Source: an uncultured Granulosicoccaceae bacterium (GTDB lineage Bacteria; Pseudomonadota; Gammaproteobacteria; Granulosicoccales; Granulosicoccaceae). Taken from it: a stretch of DNA of 64,000 nucleotides. The DNA is taken from positions 1-64,000 of the forward strand of contig CALLLW010000024.1 in NCBI GenBank assembly GCA_938007995.1. The letters run 5' to 3'. Below are positions 26,529 to 35,470 of this stretch, in pieces. The notes below the pieces were generated by a model that had not been told where the DNA came from, did no database searches, and saw nothing but the letters and a program-made list of their open reading frames with translations. Numbering within the stretch: the first letter of the stretch is position 1; every line of letters starts with the position of its first letter. The translations under genes were made by a program, and so were the position numbers.

Positions 26529-29222
26529 ATGGGTGAATTGTTTTCAATGCTAGGGCTCACTGCCATTGCCGGATTGATTATCGGATGGTGTATCCGGAAT
26601 TTTTTCGGTGGCAGTGAAAAAAAGACAAGGCAACACTTTGCCCGTGACATGAATGACGCCGCAAAAGATGCGAAATTTTTGCGGCACACTCTCAACACCA
26701 GGGACGACGAGTTGAGCGAAGCCAAACGCGAGCTCAAACAACTGCGCGAACAGGATTCCTCATCCATAACTAACAACCGTTCCCAGGTGCGGGAAATAAA
26801 CGATCTTAAAAACCAGCTAGCTGCATCCAGAAAAACTCTGCATAACAACCAGGCCGAGTTTAATACCTACCGCACAGAGGCAGAGCAGGAAAAAACCAAA
26901 TTGCGCAGTGAGCTTTCAAAGTTTTCTGCCGGCGGGGTTGCCAGCCCGGAACGTCTTAACGATGCAAACGAAACCATCGGTGCACTGCGCGGGGCGGTCA
27001 GAGAAAACGATAAGGTCATAGACAGCCTCAGAGCCCGTATTAAAGAAGCTGATAGCACGGTTGAAAACCTGCGCAGCCAGCTAAAAGCAGCAGAGTCGGA
27101 TCGCGCTGATCTGCAGAGCGTCAGGCTTGAGTACGATGGCAAACTTGAAGCTCTTACCAAAAAATATGAAGCGTCAGAATCAACCATAGACAAACAGAAG
27201 CGCGACTATGACTTGATGCTTGAGACAAAAAATACAGACATCAAAAACCTGCAAAGTAAAATTGAAGAGGCAACTGCGGCCAGCTCAGAACTCAAAACCC
27301 GTGAACATGAAGCCAGCAAGCAGATCGAAGATCTGAAAAAAGTCGAAAACAAGTACAAAACAGAAGTTGTTGACCTGAAGCGGGTAATAGCTGACCGGGA
27401 TCAGGCACTTTCAAAAAGCCGCCAAAAAGCAGCTGACCTTAGCGAGCAGCTCACAGCGGCAAAAGAACATGAAGACATTGAAGTTCGGCGCCTGAATGCA
27501 GCGTTAAAGGATGCCAGACAGGTGAGTTCAAAGTTCGAGAGCAAGAGTGCTGAAGTATCCGCACTCAACGAATTGCTCACCGAATCCGCCAGCAAACGCG
27601 ATGCATTGCAAAAAGATGCCAGCTCATTGAAAGCACAGCTGACAGACAAAGAAGACACCATCAGCAAACTGCGATTAGAGCTTGATGATGTAGTTGCCAG
27701 CCGCAACAAGATGTCAAGCCAGCTTGGCGAGCTACAAAGTCAGGGTAATATCGCGCTTGAGAAACTGCAGCAGGATTTCAACAGTCTCGCAAACACGCGC
27801 GATGAATATAAACTGAAAATAGACAGTATGCAGAAGGAGATCACTGAACTTCAGGACTCCAAACAAAAGCTGAATCAGCACGCAGAAAGCGCCAGGGTAA
27901 AAGAGGAAAAGTTGAAGGGCGAATCACAAATCTGGCAGAACGAAGCGAAAAAACTAAACACCACCTCTGCAGACTACAAAAGCCAGATCGAAAGCCTGCA
28001 AAACCGGCTTTCTGAAATAACCCGATCCAAAGACGATCAGCTGCTTGAACTTCGAGCTCAGCTGACGTCTGCACAAGCTGATAATGATTCAAAGATTGGC
28101 CAGGTGACCAACGACTTCAGCAAACGCAACACAAAGCTGCAGAACGATCTGAAAACACTGCAAAACAAAATCAAAGAACAAAGCCTGACCATTGAAGAGC
28201 AACAATCCAAGCTTGCCAAACAGAATGAAATAAACACACGCGCAGCAGCCAAAATTGCTGAAACAGAAAAAAGCCTGAACAATTATCGTAGCAAGCTACG
28301 TCTCGAGGAAAGCGAAAGTCAGAGACTCAATCATCAGCTCTCCGATGCAGAAGCGCTGCGCCTTACATTGACAGAACGCGATGCAGAGCTGCGAAAAGCC
28401 CAGATTGAACTGCAGGACGCAACGATCAGTGACGGCCCACTCAAAGCACAGTTTGATGAACAAAAGCGCCAAAATGATTCTCTGATCAAAGCGCTGCAGG
28501 AACGCGATGAAGAGCTCAATCGCCTCAACACACAGGTCACCGATAGCAGACTGCGCAGCAAGCAGCAGCAATCGAGCATTACCCTGTTAAATCAGGAAAA
28601 AGAATCGCAGAGTGAGCTGATCAAATCGCTGGAGCAGCAAGCCGAGAACACGCTTCAGCTAAATACAAAAATAGCCCAGCAAGCTACCGAACTGGAAAAC
28701 CTGAGAGCCAGACTGTTTGAACGTGATACCACCAAAAGCGGCAACGATGCAGCTACCAGCAAAGCTGGTATATCTGACACTGGTACACACGAGGTTGGCA
28801 CTACTCAAACACAAACAACCGCGCCAACGGCAACCATGCAACAGTCCGAACCAAAGACTACTGCAGCCAGTAAACCGAGAGTGTTCGTCCGTTCAGACAC
28901 TGACTCACTCACCGGTGCTAACGATTATCAATCGACTCAACGCCCGAGATACACGGTTGACGGTCATCCAGTTTACCGGCGTGATGGCAGCGATGATCTG
29001 TCTTTACTACCCGGTGTGACTCCAACCATTGCGGGTGCGCTTGCGCGCCATGGCGTTAACGCATTCGAACAAGTCGCTAACTGGGGGGACCGTGAAATAG
29101 CACATTATGCAGAGCGAGTAGGCATTCCTGTACAGCGTGCGCAGCAGTACAACTGGCCGGGAGCTTCAAGCAGCATCCTCAACGGCACATTCAGGAAAGA
29201 CCGCCAGAAGATCGATAACTGA
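26529..29222 (+). CDS. Membrane-anchored long coiled-coil protein with helix-hairpin C-terminus
   Basis: The product is about 897 residues. ATG 26529 is chosen over an in-frame GTG at 26520 because AAGGGTG lies at the right distance only from the ATG. Residues 1-22 form a membrane segment (LFSMLGLTAIAGLIIGWCI). Heptad-rich coiled coil runs from about residue 40 to 740. A polar Thr/Ser/Gln linker follows. The last about 70 residues contain DDLSLLPGVTPTIAGALARHG, which resembles the small helix-hairpin-helix-like domain seen in various bacterial proteins. It is expected to partner the upstream OmpA/BON protein. No known name was recognised. A strong terminator ends the unit. Confidence 0.82.
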   Translation: MGELFSMLGLTAIAGLIIGWCIRNFFGGSEKKTRQHFARDMNDAAKDAKFLRHTLNTRDDELSEAKRELKQLREQDSSSITNNRSQVREINDLKNQLAASRKTLHNNQAEFNTYRTEAEQEKTKLRSELSKFSAGGVASPERLNDANETIGALRGAVRENDKVIDSLRARIKEADSTVENLRSQLKAAESDRADLQSVRLEYDGKLEALTKKYEASESTIDKQKRDYDLMLETKNTDIKNLQSKIEEATAASSELKTREHEASKQIEDLKKVENKYKTEVVDLKRVIADRDQALSKSRQKAADLSEQLTAAKEHEDIEVRRLNAALKDARQVSSKFESKSAEVSALNELLTESASKRDALQKDASSLKAQLTDKEDTISKLRLELDDVVASRNKMSSQLGELQSQGNIALEKLQQDFNSLANTRDEYKLKIDSMQKEITELQDSKQKLNQHAESARVKEEKLKGESQIWQNEAKKLNTTSADYKSQIESLQNRLSEITRSKDDQLLELRAQLTSAQADNDSKIGQVTNDFSKRNTKLQNDLKTLQNKIKEQSLTIEEQQSKLAKQNEINTRAAAKIAETEKSLNNYRSKLRLEESESQRLNHQLSDAEALRLTLTERDAELRKAQIELQDATISDGPLKAQFDEQKRQNDSLIKALQERDEELNRLNTQVTDSRLRSKQQQSSITLLNQEKESQSELIKSLEQQAENTLQLNTKIAQQATELENLRARLFERDTTKSGNDAATSKAGISDTGTHEVGTTQTQTTAPTATMQQSEPKTTAASKPRVFVRSDTDSLTGANDYQSTQRPRYTVDGHPVYRRDGSDDLSLLPGVTPTIAGALARHGVNAFEQVANWGDREIAHYAERVGIPVQRAQQYNWPGASSSILNGTFRKDRQKIDN

Positions 29223-29253
29223 GCGCTAATTCACCTCCAATAGAGAGACTACT

Positions 29254-29281
29254 AAAAACCCGGCACTGGCCGGGTTTTTTT
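29254..29281 (+). terminator. Rho-independent terminator of the OmpA/coiled-coil operon
   Basis: CCCGGC at 29259-29264 and GCCGGG at 29269-29274 form a perfect stem with a 4-base loop. It is flanked by AAAAA on the left and a run of seven T on the right. This is a textbook intrinsic terminator 30-60 bases after the stop codon. Confidence 0.92.
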
Positions 29282-29383
29282 ATGTCAGCGGAAAACTATG
29301 ACGTACCCCGGTGTCGTCTGCGCGCCTTGTAGAGCAACCGCTTTCGCTCGTATAGTAGCGGCAACTTGTAAACAGAGAACACC

Positions 29384-30502
29384 ATGGTCAAAGTCAACTC
29401 GTGGAATGAGTTTGATCCACTAAAGCATATTATCGTCGGCAGAGCTGATCACACCTGTATACCACCAAGCGAGCCTGCCACTGAGGCTAAAGTACCCGAT
29501 GACAGTGATATGCGTGGCATGTGGGGGCCCAGACCATTAGAGACAGTAGAGAAAGCGAATATCCAACTCGACAATCTGGTCAAGTTACTTGAAGGACGTG
29601 GCATTACCGTAGATCGACCAACGCCAATTCAATGGAATCAGGCGGTACAAACACCAGACTTCAGCACGGCTTCGATGTTTGGTTGTATGCCACCAAGAGA
29701 TGTTCTGCTGACTGTGGGCAATGAAATTCTCAGTGCGCCCATGTCTTTTCGTTGTCGCTATTTTGAGTATCTTGCCTACCATGATCTGATGCAGCGCTAT
29801 TTTGATGAAGATCCAAATTTCAAATGGGAACAAGCACCGAGGCCCAGACTGTCAGATGCTTCCTACAAAGCCGGCTACTTTGACGAAATCACCATTGAAG
29901 AAAGACTCAGCCGCACTGCTGCACTGGACTTTGTAACCAATGAACACGAACCATTGTTTGATGCTGCTGACGTTATGCGGCTTGGTAAAGATCTGTTCTG
30001 TCAACACGGACTCACTACCAATCGACGCGGCATGGAATGGCTGAAGCGACACTTTCCGGAGCATAGAATTCACGCTGTGAATTTTCCGGGTGATCCCTAC
30101 CCGATTCATATAGACGCGACTTTTGTTCCCCTCAGGCCCGGTCTTATCATTAACAATCCGAATAGACCGCTGCCTGAAGAACAACGCAAGATTTTTAATC
30201 AGAACGACTGGGAGATTGTTGATGCCGCAGCACCGGTACACAACACGCCGCCACCGTTGTGCTATTCCAGTGTCTGGTTATCAATGAATTGTCTGGTTCT
30301 GGATCATAAAACTGTTGTGGTCGAAGCCAGTGAAACCAAACAGATGGAACAGATGGATAAGCTCGGCATGGAAGTGCTGCCAATGCCTTTTAGAGATGCC
30401 TATCCTTTTGGTGGCGGGCTACATTGCGCCACCGCTGATGTGCATCGTGAAGGTAACTGCGAGGATTATTTCCCAAAGCAGGTTAGCGGTACACTGATTT
30501 AA
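29384..30502 (+). CDS. Glycine amidinotransferase-like enzyme (AGAT family)
   Basis: The 372-residue enzyme has the amidinotransferase fold, which moves an amidino group from arginine to an amine such as glycine. All three catalytic regions of animal AGAT are visible: Asp in FDAADVMRLGKDLF, His in PIHIDATFVPL and nucleophile Cys in GGGLHCATADVHREG. The order and spacing agree with the family. The length is shorter than human AGAT because there is no mitochondrial leader. The acceptor amine is unknown; guanidinoacetate formation or a secondary-metabolite step are options. It stands alone between a terminator and a convergent oxidoreductase gene. Start ATG 29384. Confidence 0.87.
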   Translation: MVKVNSWNEFDPLKHIIVGRADHTCIPPSEPATEAKVPDDSDMRGMWGPRPLETVEKANIQLDNLVKLLEGRGITVDRPTPIQWNQAVQTPDFSTASMFGCMPPRDVLLTVGNEILSAPMSFRCRYFEYLAYHDLMQRYFDEDPNFKWEQAPRPRLSDASYKAGYFDEITIEERLSRTAALDFVTNEHEPLFDAADVMRLGKDLFCQHGLTTNRRGMEWLKRHFPEHRIHAVNFPGDPYPIHIDATFVPLRPGLIINNPNRPLPEEQRKIFNQNDWEIVDAAAPVHNTPPPLCYSSVWLSMNCLVLDHKTVVVEASETKQMEQMDKLGMEVLPMPFRDAYPFGGGLHCATADVHREGNCEDYFPKQVSGTLI

Positions 30503-30533
30503 TACAACAATTCTCTGCCGGATAATCTGAGCA

Positions 30534-32630
30534 CTATCCGGCAGAGGATATGTTAACCGCTGTATCGTGAAATACCCCGCCACCGTTTGGATAACCCGGC
30601 TCTGCACTCACCAGTGCATTGATACCAACACCATCTTCAAACGCAGAATTAGGCCAGATACTCTCAACTGTCACCACTCCACGCTGTAGCCCGTCGAAAG
30701 CTGCAACATGTAAACTGATACTGCCGCACTTACTCGACATATTCACTTTTTCTCCATCAGCCACAGACAACATTTTTAAATCATCAGGATGGAGCAGCGC
30801 GGTTGGGCGTTTTTCATTTTTAACTGATGTTGGCGTTTCAGTAAACGTCGTATTCAGGAACTGCCTTGCGGGTGCTGCCACCAGTCTAAACGGATATTTC
30901 GCAGAGGCTTGATCTGTCACGTCCCAGTGATCAGGATAAGATGGCATGTCATGATGATTCGGCCCTACCCGACTCCAGTCAGGTGAGAAATGAAACTTGC
31001 TATCGGGCGTATCAAAACCGTTCTGAAAGTTGCTGTCTTCAAAACTGCGTGCTACATCGAGCCATTTATTTTCGTAAAGGTGTTGCGCTCCCTGATAGCC
31101 TGCATTTTTAAGCATTTGATCACAGAGCTCCCACTCACTCATTTGAAACCCGCGATGTTCAAGCCCGAGACGCTCGGCTAACTGAGCAAGCACCTGATGG
31201 TTACTCTGACATTGCTGGTATGGCTCGATGACTTTTTTGGTCATCTGTATATGAGTATGGCCGCCAGCTATGTATAAGTCATCGTGCTCAAGAAACATAG
31301 TTGCCGGCAGTACGACATCGGCAAAGCGCGCAGTATCAGTCATAAACTGTTCATGCACGCAAAGGAAAAGATCTTCGCGACTTAAACCCTCGATTACCTT
31401 ACTTGATTCCGGTGCGACGACAGCAGGATTGGTGTTCTGCATAAAAAGACTTTTAACTGGTGGACCACCCTGTAAGTCGTGTGGATTACCCAGCAATACA
31501 TCACCAATTCTGGATTGATCAAGAATGCGCGCAGGACTTTTCTGATCCAGCCCTTCGATGACAGTTTTATCGAGCTTTGCATACAACGCACCGTTGGAGT
31601 AAAGCGCACCGCCACCGCGTTGCGTCCAGGCACCGGTGATAGCTGGTAAACAACTTACTGCATGAACATTAACAGCACCATTGCGGGTTCTGGAAAAACC
31701 GTATCCACTGCGAATAAAGCTGTTTTTATTCTGCCCGTAAAGCCGGGCAAAACTGACAATCTGTTCAACAGAAAGGCCAGTGATATCGGCAGCCCATTGC
31801 GGGGTTCTGCTATTCAAATGCTTTCGAAACGAATCAGAGAAATCGGTAAACTGCTGCAGATACGGCAAGTCTGCATAACCTTCCTGCAGCAACACATGCA
31901 TGACTGCAACTGCCAGCGCCCCATCAGTGCCTGGCTGCAACATCAGGTGAAGATCTGCCTGCTTTGCAGTCGCTGTGCGATAAGGATCAACCACAACCAG
32001 TTTTGCACCACGCTTGCGTGCCGTTGCAATATGATGCATCAGATTCACTTGCGTATTCACCGGGTTGCCACCCCAGACTACAATCAAGTCACTGTCTGCA
32101 ATTCGACGTGAATCGGCACCTCGTTTTGAACCGATGCCAACATTCCATCCGGCATCTGCGAGTGTGGTGCAGAAGGTAGAATGTTGCAGCGATGTTCCAA
32201 GGCAGTTTCGCAAGCGCTCTATGCCATCACGTTGCACCAAACCCATCGTACCTGCGTAGTGATATGGCCAGATCGCCTGCGCGCCGTACTCGGCAATAAC
32301 CGCCTGCATATTTTCTGCAACCAGATCCAACGCATCTGCCCAGGCGATTTCTTCAAACTCACCATGACCTGACTTGCCATTGACTCTTCGCAACGGCTTA
32401 CCCAGACGAGCCGGGTGATGTATGCGCTCGGAGTATCTCGCCACCTTGGCACAAACCACACCGGCGGTGTATGAATTATCTGCACCGTAGATTCGACCTA
32501 TGGTGTCGCTGTCGATGATTTCAACTTCAAGCGCACAGGTACTCGGGCAATCATGAGGGCAAGTGCTTGAGACTCTCACAGGCTTTTCATCGGAGGGCTT
32601 GAGCGCAGGAGCAGTGACCGAATTATTCAT
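30534..32630 (-). CDS. Molybdopterin oxidoreductase with 4Fe-4S site
   Basis: The 698-residue protein is of the DMSO reductase / formate dehydrogenase-like family. The N-terminal cluster motif is STCPHDCPSTCALEVE followed by VVCAKV (about residues 23-61). Later come the molybdopterin-binding stretches (VWGGNPVNTQVN; HEQFMTDTARFADVVLPATMFLEHDD) and the C-terminal barrel (ARQFLNTTFTETPT; LHPDDLKMLSVADGEKV). No Tat signal is present, so the enzyme is likely cytoplasmic, and no selenocysteine codon interrupts the frame. The substrate cannot be told. No electron-transfer subunits are adjacent. It is convergent with the amidinotransferase gene, 31 bases apart. Confidence 0.86.
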   Translation of the reverse strand: MNNSVTAPALKPSDEKPVRVSSTCPHDCPSTCALEVEIIDSDTIGRIYGADNSYTAGVVCAKVARYSERIHHPARLGKPLRRVNGKSGHGEFEEIAWADALDLVAENMQAVIAEYGAQAIWPYHYAGTMGLVQRDGIERLRNCLGTSLQHSTFCTTLADAGWNVGIGSKRGADSRRIADSDLIVVWGGNPVNTQVNLMHHIATARKRGAKLVVVDPYRTATAKQADLHLMLQPGTDGALAVAVMHVLLQEGYADLPYLQQFTDFSDSFRKHLNSRTPQWAADITGLSVEQIVSFARLYGQNKNSFIRSGYGFSRTRNGAVNVHAVSCLPAITGAWTQRGGGALYSNGALYAKLDKTVIEGLDQKSPARILDQSRIGDVLLGNPHDLQGGPPVKSLFMQNTNPAVVAPESSKVIEGLSREDLFLCVHEQFMTDTARFADVVLPATMFLEHDDLYIAGGHTHIQMTKKVIEPYQQCQSNHQVLAQLAERLGLEHRGFQMSEWELCDQMLKNAGYQGAQHLYENKWLDVARSFEDSNFQNGFDTPDSKFHFSPDWSRVGPNHHDMPSYPDHWDVTDQASAKYPFRLVAAPARQFLNTTFTETPTSVKNEKRPTALLHPDDLKMLSVADGEKVNMSSKCGSISLHVAAFDGLQRGVVTVESIWPNSAFEDGVGINALVSAEPGYPNGGGVFHDTAVNISSAG

Positions 32631-32969
32631 CTTTACAGGTTAACTGGTTAATCGATGTGCTATCGAACAGAAATTTGTTGCCGGCGCCCTGGATCGTAAA
32701 CAAGGTTTTACTGTGGCATGAGCTATACAATAGCAAATGCACGCCGGTATTTCGTGAAGAGGTATCGGGATAAAGCGGGATACGGAAACGGGGCGATCAG
32801 TGCAAGCAAGATGTTATGTCAAACTCAGCGTGCCCGTAAAGTTGCGGGGGTATTTGCACCGCATTATGAACATCAGGACGGGGCTTTGCCACATCTATAC
32901 GTGAGGGGATGTACCAAGGTCAGTGGTAAGCGTTAAACCGACAAAGTCTTTTCAAGGGGCAAGAAACTT

Positions 32970-33004
32970 ACCAAACATCGTCGCGTAGTGCGACGATGTT
33001 TGGT
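32970..33004. repeat. Perfect 15-bp inverted repeat with 5-base loop
   Basis: ACCAAACATCGTCGC (32970-32984) is followed after GTAGT by its exact reverse complement (32990-33004). Outer flanks extend the pairing imperfectly (GGGGCAAG on the left around 32956, CTTCCCC on the right around 33009-33015). No T-run follows on either side, so this is not a standard terminator. Confidence 0.85.
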
Positions 33005-33027
33005 ATGGCTTCCCCTCCTCCAAGAGG

Positions 33028-33102
33028 CTTAAAGTCACTCGATAAACTCAAACCAATTACTCAGCGTAAGTTTGAGCAACTCTCCACCGCCATGACTTTA
33101 AG
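33028..33102. repeat. Nested inverted repeat, 10-bp outer and 7-bp inner arms
   Basis: Outer arms are CTTAAAGTCA (33028-33037) and TGACTTTAAG (33093-33102). Inner arms are CTCAAAC (33047-33053) and GTTTGAG (33070-33076). The two-tier layout with unequal spacers suits a folded RNA or a small recombination or transposition site. Confidence 0.75.
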
Positions 33103-33187
33103 TTATCATCGCTGGGATGTGAATTGCAAGTGAATTTTAGCTGTTTTTTTTGAATAATAACGGGCTGTTTAAAGGTTGCAATAACAT

Positions 33188-33214
33188 CCGGAAGTTGTTC
33201 GATCTACCTTCCGG
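33188..33214. repeat. Short inverted repeat CCGGAAG / CTTCCGG
   Basis: CCGGAAG at 33188-33194 and CTTCCGG at 33208-33214 are exact inverted copies with a 13-base loop. This is the third dyad in the same 250 bases. It could be part of one structured element with the others or an operator. Confidence 0.6.
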
Positions 33215-33335
33215 CAAGCAAGCTACCGCTAACCCGGACCATTCGTGATTTGGCGATCATGTCGCGCAGTGCATGGCTTTCACACTGCCGGCTTTCACAC
33301 TGACTGATACCTGAGAACCTTGCCAGATTTGATGT

Positions 33336-33884
33336 TCAAACAACCTCGGTATCAAAGTCCACAACAAGCGGCTTGTTGTGGTACGCCTCCATGTATTTTA
33401 ATAGACCATCTGCCGAGATTGTTGTAGTCATGCTGTTATCACACGGGTGAAAATGCAGCGGATCTTTTTCTAATAACGCTTTATCAAGAATTGCTGTTAC
33501 CACAACGTTCTTATCATTGATTACTGACAACGGTGTTACCGCGCCCGGAATAACACCAAGATACTTCATTAGTCTGTCGGGACTGGCAAAGCTGAGCTTA
33601 CCAACATCAAGTTTAGCGCCCAGCGCTGCCAGATTTATAGTTCGATCCTCCAGCAGAGTAACAACAACCATCACACCTTTTTTATTGCGTAGAAACAAAT
33701 TCTTCGAGTAACCACCCGGCACCCCTTCCCTCAATGCGACAGAGTCTGCAACAGTTCTCATTGGCGCATGCGTTATTGTACTGTTAGCAATGCCGAGTTT
33801 ATCAAGCGCTGCAATCACCTCATCTGATGTGGCGGGTGTGCTGCCATCTGCAAGCTGACGTTCTATCTGTGCATCTTCTGACAT
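33336..33884 (-). CDS. YbaK/ProX-type aminoacyl-tRNA deacylase
   Basis: This 182-residue trans-editing domain hydrolyses mischarged tRNA, most likely Ala-tRNA(Pro) as in ProX/PrdX proteins. Typical stretches are KNLFLRNKKGVMVVVTLLEDR (conserved Lys for the tRNA end), KLSFASPDRLMKYLGVIPGAVTPLSVIND (the GxxPGxVTP-type substrate loop) and LHFHPCDNSMTTTISADGLLKYM. The IPGAVTP and HPC-N-S motifs match free-standing prolyl-tRNA synthetase-associated domains. It sits upstream of, and in the same direction as, another gene only at low density; probably monocistronic. Confidence 0.88.
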   Translation of the reverse strand: MSEDAQIERQLADGSTPATSDEVIAALDKLGIANSTITHAPMRTVADSVALREGVPGGYSKNLFLRNKKGVMVVVTLLEDRTINLAALGAKLDVGKLSFASPDRLMKYLGVIPGAVTPLSVINDKNVVVTAILDKALLEKDPLHFHPCDNSMTTTISADGLLKYMEAYHNKPLVVDFDTEVV

Positions 33885-33918
33885 GGTTATCTACTGAATT
33901 ATCTGATCCAAAACCCGA

Positions 33919-35298
33919 CTACTTTAGATAGCGTTTCTCAAGAGCCACCAGCATTGCCCGCATTCCCATGGCTTCTCCACCAATGGGCCTGCCACTTCTG
34001 GCTCTGTTGTTCCATGCCATGATATCAAAGTGCAACCAACGCACGTTGTCATCAACAAATCTCTGCAGATATAGCGCGGCGGTAATAGCACCACCAAACG
34101 GTGTGTTTGCAGCATTTTGTAAATCCGCTACGTGACTTTTAAGGTAGGACTCATAGCCTTTGTGTAAAGGCAACTCCCATGTGGGATCATAAGTTTCGCG
34201 TCCGGTCTCTCTCACTAAATCTGCAAGTTCGCGATCATTACAAAAATAAGCAGCCATCTCGGTTCCCACTGCCACCCTCGCAGCACCAGTCAGTGTCGCA
34301 AAGTCCACTAAAAGATCAGGCTGTTCATCACACGCATCGGATAATGCATCACACAACACCAGACGCCCTTCGGCGTCAGTGTTTTCAATTTCTACTGTGA
34401 TGCCACTGCGCGTACGAATAACATCACCCGGCCGAAAGGCGTTTGAGGAAATCGCATTCTCGGCTGACGCTACCAACAGACGCAATCTGACCGGCAACTC
34501 AAGCGCCATAATCAATTGCGCCAGGCCTATCGCATGTGCAGCCCCGCCCATGTCTTTCTTCATTGAGCGCATGCCTGCTGCCGGCTTGATATCAAGACCA
34601 CCACTATCAAATGTGATACCTTTTCCCACCAGGGTAACCAGAGGATGTTTACTGTTGCCCCACAGCATCTCTATCAAACGTGGAGGATGAACGCTGGCAC
34701 GACCAACAGTATGGATACTTGGATAATTCTCAGCCAGCAAGTCATCACCCACTATCTCTGAAAACTCGGCTTCGTGTGTTTGTGCAAGCTCGGCCACCAC
34801 CGCTGAAAGATGCTGCGGCATCATGTCTTCTGCCGGTGTATTGATCAGATCACGTACGCGATAGGTTGCGGCAACCGTTTCCTGTATGCGTTGATGATCA
34901 GACGAGTTGGGCAGCTTTAGCTTTGCCTTGATCACACCGTTCTTCTTGTAACGGGTAAAACTATACGACCCAAGCCCCCAGCCAACTGCAAGAGACTCAA
35001 GGTTGGATCTGACCCCACTGCCTTCCAGCGCATAGACACCCTCCGGCAGCCGCTTTGGCAAATCAGCTATTGCAAACGGATCCTCTATATCATCAATGCC
35101 AACAAGATATCGTTCGACACCACCATCTTCTGACGGAATCGCGCAGAGACAACCGGGCTTACCGGTAAAAGCGTTTTGATTGAGCCAGTTTATTTGTTGT
35201 GATGTGAGCTTTTTGGTCGCTCGACTGAGATTTGAAGAGGTTACAAGAACTATCGGCGCTGCATCTGTGCGGCCACCGTAGATAAAGCAGTCGGTCAT
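33919..35298 (-). CDS. Leucyl aminopeptidase family (M17) metallopeptidase
   Basis: The 459-residue peptidase removes N-terminal residues using two metal ions. The M17 signature NTDAEGRLVLCDAL is intact, as are the metal and lysine region VGKGITFDSGGLDIKP and the KKDMGGAAHAIG stretch. It is shorter than PepA and closer to the PepB/LAP-like group common in marine bacteria. Its start (ATG 35298) is followed by a non-catalytic N-terminal domain. It lies 34 bases upstream of the YbaK/ProX gene in transcription order, so the two may be cotranscribed. Confidence 0.9.
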   Translation of the reverse strand: MTDCFIYGGRTDAAPIVLVTSSNLSRATKKLTSQQINWLNQNAFTGKPGCLCAIPSEDGGVERYLVGIDDIEDPFAIADLPKRLPEGVYALEGSGVRSNLESLAVGWGLGSYSFTRYKKNGVIKAKLKLPNSSDHQRIQETVAATYRVRDLINTPAEDMMPQHLSAVVAELAQTHEAEFSEIVGDDLLAENYPSIHTVGRASVHPPRLIEMLWGNSKHPLVTLVGKGITFDSGGLDIKPAAGMRSMKKDMGGAAHAIGLAQLIMALELPVRLRLLVASAENAISSNAFRPGDVIRTRSGITVEIENTDAEGRLVLCDALSDACDEQPDLLVDFATLTGAARVAVGTEMAAYFCNDRELADLVRETGRETYDPTWELPLHKGYESYLKSHVADLQNAANTPFGGAITAALYLQRFVDDNVRWLHFDIMAWNNRARSGRPIGGEAMGMRAMLVALEKRYLK

Positions 35299-35470
35299 AA
35301 GGTGAGGCTATCTTGGTTAAACTTTTAATTGCTAATTGTAGTTTATTTTTGTTTAACGTGTGGCTGTGTACCGGTGTTAATTTTTCAACAACTATTAATA
35401 GCAAAGCCATGATGACCAACAGAGTCCGAACGCCGGCATGCTGTCGGGAGCGAGACGCTCAGCAAGTGAA

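Larger units (their letters stand above)
32631..33335. other. 705-bp gene-free stretch rich in inverted repeats
   Basis: No supported gene. A 72-codon plus-strand frame (32718-32936) has no recognisable domain. The right half holds at least three inverted repeats, listed separately, and a 13-bp direct repeat (GGCTTTCACACTG at 33275-33287 and 33290-33302). The stretch lies between the promoters or ends of two minus-strand genes and may harbour a structured RNA or a small mobile-element remnant. Confidence 0.6.

Noticed and set aside
32718-32936. 72-codon plus-strand frame in the repeat-rich gap
   Set aside because: No family resemblance and no ribosome site; left as uncertain non-coding sequence.
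32970-33102. Integron attC site
   Set aside because: Arms lack the expected GTTRRRY / RYYYAAC core boxes and there is no integrase or cassette array nearby.
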